A DNA stretch of 6,427 bases, taken from NCBI GenBank assembly GCA_007118525.1, contig SKRK01000046.1:1-6427 (forward strand), given 5' to 3'. Origin of the DNA: Balneolaceae bacterium. GTDB lineage: Bacteria > Bacteroidota > Rhodothermia > Balneolales > Balneolaceae. The notes beneath the pieces were generated by a model, which worked only from the letters and a program-made list of their open reading frames with translations, was not told where the DNA came from and searched no databases. Every line of letters starts with the position of its first letter. The first letter of the stretch is position 1. Below are positions 6,382-6,427 of the stretch, one piece after another. A program made the position numbers and the translations under genes.

Positions 6382-6427
6382 TCATAAATCCCCAAACTTT
6401 TTTCTCAGTATCTCTTCAATCCTGTTC
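6382..6427 (-). CDS. C-terminal end of a minus-strand gene entering from the right edge
   Basis: Read from 6426 downward, the minus strand gives NRIEEILRKKFGDL followed by TGA at 6384-6382. This charged, helical tail looks like a normal protein C-terminus, and its stop falls just outside the repeat array. Fourteen codons are too few to name a family. It would converge on the RES gene, with the repeats between them. Confidence 0.4.
   Translation of the reverse strand, partial: NRIEEILRKKFGDL

Noticed and set aside
6073..6387. Plus-strand repeat protein of 104 codons over the 132-bp units
   Set aside because: It exists only because the period is a multiple of three; it starts mid-unit, has no ribosome site and resembles no known protein.

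Overview
The window looks like chromosome from a marine or halophilic member of the Bacteroidota/Balneolota/Rhodothermota group. This rests on the family content (tandem GCS2-CBS fusions beside an AstE/aspartoacylase-type hydrolase), moderate GC and weak or absent Shine-Dalgarno signals. It is an inference from protein style; no rRNA or marker gene is present.

Left four fifths (1-5029, minus strand): a compact three-gene operon, read right to left. First comes a 640-residue protein with an N-terminal GCS2-type (glutamate-cysteine ligase / carboxylate-amine ligase) domain and a C-terminal CBS pair (3107-5029). After a 64-nt gap comes a diverged paralogue with the same architecture, 633 residues (1141-3042). 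It overlaps by 17 nt a zinc-dependent M14-type desuccinylase/aspartoacylase homologue (1157 down to the window edge, 3' end missing). Two ATP-dependent amide-forming ligases with nucleotide-sensing modules, coupled to an amide-cleaving hydrolase, suggest a small pathway that makes and breaks an N-acyl or gamma-glutamyl-type compound. The substrate cannot be read from the sequence. This is the best candidate for an undescribed system here.

Middle (5030-5845): an AT-rich divergent intergenic region, then a plus-strand toxin-antitoxin locus. The RES-domain toxin (NAD+-degrading family) is full length (5402-5845). Its Xre/MbcA/ParS-type antitoxin survives only as the C-terminal toxin-binding piece (5253-5399), with stop codons upstream.

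Right end (5846-6427): a non-coding tandem array of 132-bp units (three full and one partial). It carries eight regularly alternating copies of a 15-nt inverted repeat built on the palindrome ATCCGWCGGAT. It sits between the RES gene and what looks like the last 14 codons of a convergent minus-strand gene (6382-6427).
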